From contig CALDPL010000347.1 of NCBI GenBank assembly GCA_937911965.1, forward strand, positions 1-6,618: a stretch of 6,618 nt of DNA, given 5' to 3'. Position numbers and translations under genes: made by a program. Below, in pieces: positions 6,551-6,618 of the stretch. The stretch is from an uncultured Allomuricauda sp. (GTDB lineage Bacteria > Bacteroidota > Bacteroidia > Flavobacteriales > Flavobacteriaceae). Positions within the stretch are counted from its first letter, which is position 1. The number at the start of each line of letters is the position of its first letter. Under the pieces are notes generated by a model. It was not told the DNA's origin. It was given only the letters and a program-made list of their open reading frames with translations, and made no database searches.

Positions 6551-6618
6551 ATGAACTCCCTCTTCAAGTCACTCAATGACCCGACCCGAAGGCAGATCTT
6601 GCAATTGCTCAAGGAGCG
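6551..6618 (+). CDS. ArsR-family (SdpR-like) winged-helix transcriptional repressor, 3' end outside window
   Basis: Only the first 22 codons are present: MNSLFKSLNDPTRRQILQLLKE. This is the classic first helix pair of ArsR repressors (FKxLxDPTRRxILxLL) and is particularly like B. subtilis SdpR (MNNVFKAISDPTRRKILDLLK). The metal- or ligand-sensing and DNA-recognition parts are beyond the window, so the inducer cannot be inferred. SdpR-type repressors are often followed by an SdpI/DUF1648-type membrane protein, which would be expected to the right. The ATG follows the inverted repeat at 6522-6543 by 7 bp, supporting autorepression. The 92-bp gap after the DUF1697 gene suggests an independent transcription unit. 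Confidence 0.85.
   Translation, partial: MNSLFKSLNDPTRRQILQLLKE

Overview
This window is ordinary chromosomal DNA from a member of the Bacteroidota, most likely a moderately GC-rich marine member of the family Flavobacteriaceae (roughly half G+C by eye; something like the Robiginitalea or Muricauda/Flagellimonas group, though the genus cannot be fixed from the sequence). Three things suggest this. The proteins read like flavobacterial versions of their families. Start codons lack clear Shine-Dalgarno sequences. Several upstream regions carry matches to the Bacteroidota -7 promoter element TAnnTTTG, in one case with a correctly spaced upstream TTG.

Left part, + strand (1-3539): the 3' part of a polytopic membrane protein of the lysylphosphatidylglycerol synthase TM / flippase-like family is followed after 24 bp by a secreted, esterase-D-like alpha/beta-hydrolase, and then by the recombination ATPase RadA, which has its own candidate promoter. 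As I recall, the order (panC-panD)-membrane protein-esterase-radA is common in flavobacteria; panC and panD would lie left of this window.

Middle part, - strand (3540-5403): an aldo/keto reductase closely resembling E. coli Tas converges on radA so tightly that the two stop codons touch (TGA/TCA). Upstream of it, in the same direction, is exodeoxyribonuclease III (Xth). RadA and Xth are both DNA-maintenance enzymes, but nothing here shows that they are co-regulated.

The gap at 5404-5648 is AT-rich at its xth side and contains a cluster of TTGTCGC-type repeats (three direct copies and one inverted), which looks like a transcription-factor binding region. To its right are an unrecognised small ORF without a good start codon, a DUF1697 protein, and the first 22 codons of an ArsR/SdpR-type repressor. 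The repressor is preceded by a perfect 22-bp inverted repeat that is probably its autoregulatory operator.

No RNA genes, CRISPR arrays, insertion sequences or phage genes were seen. I do not see a convincing new biological system. The items most worth a second look are the esterase-like protein with Asp in place of the nucleophilic Ser, the TGTCGC repeat cluster, the ArsR operator palindrome, and the orphan small ORF.
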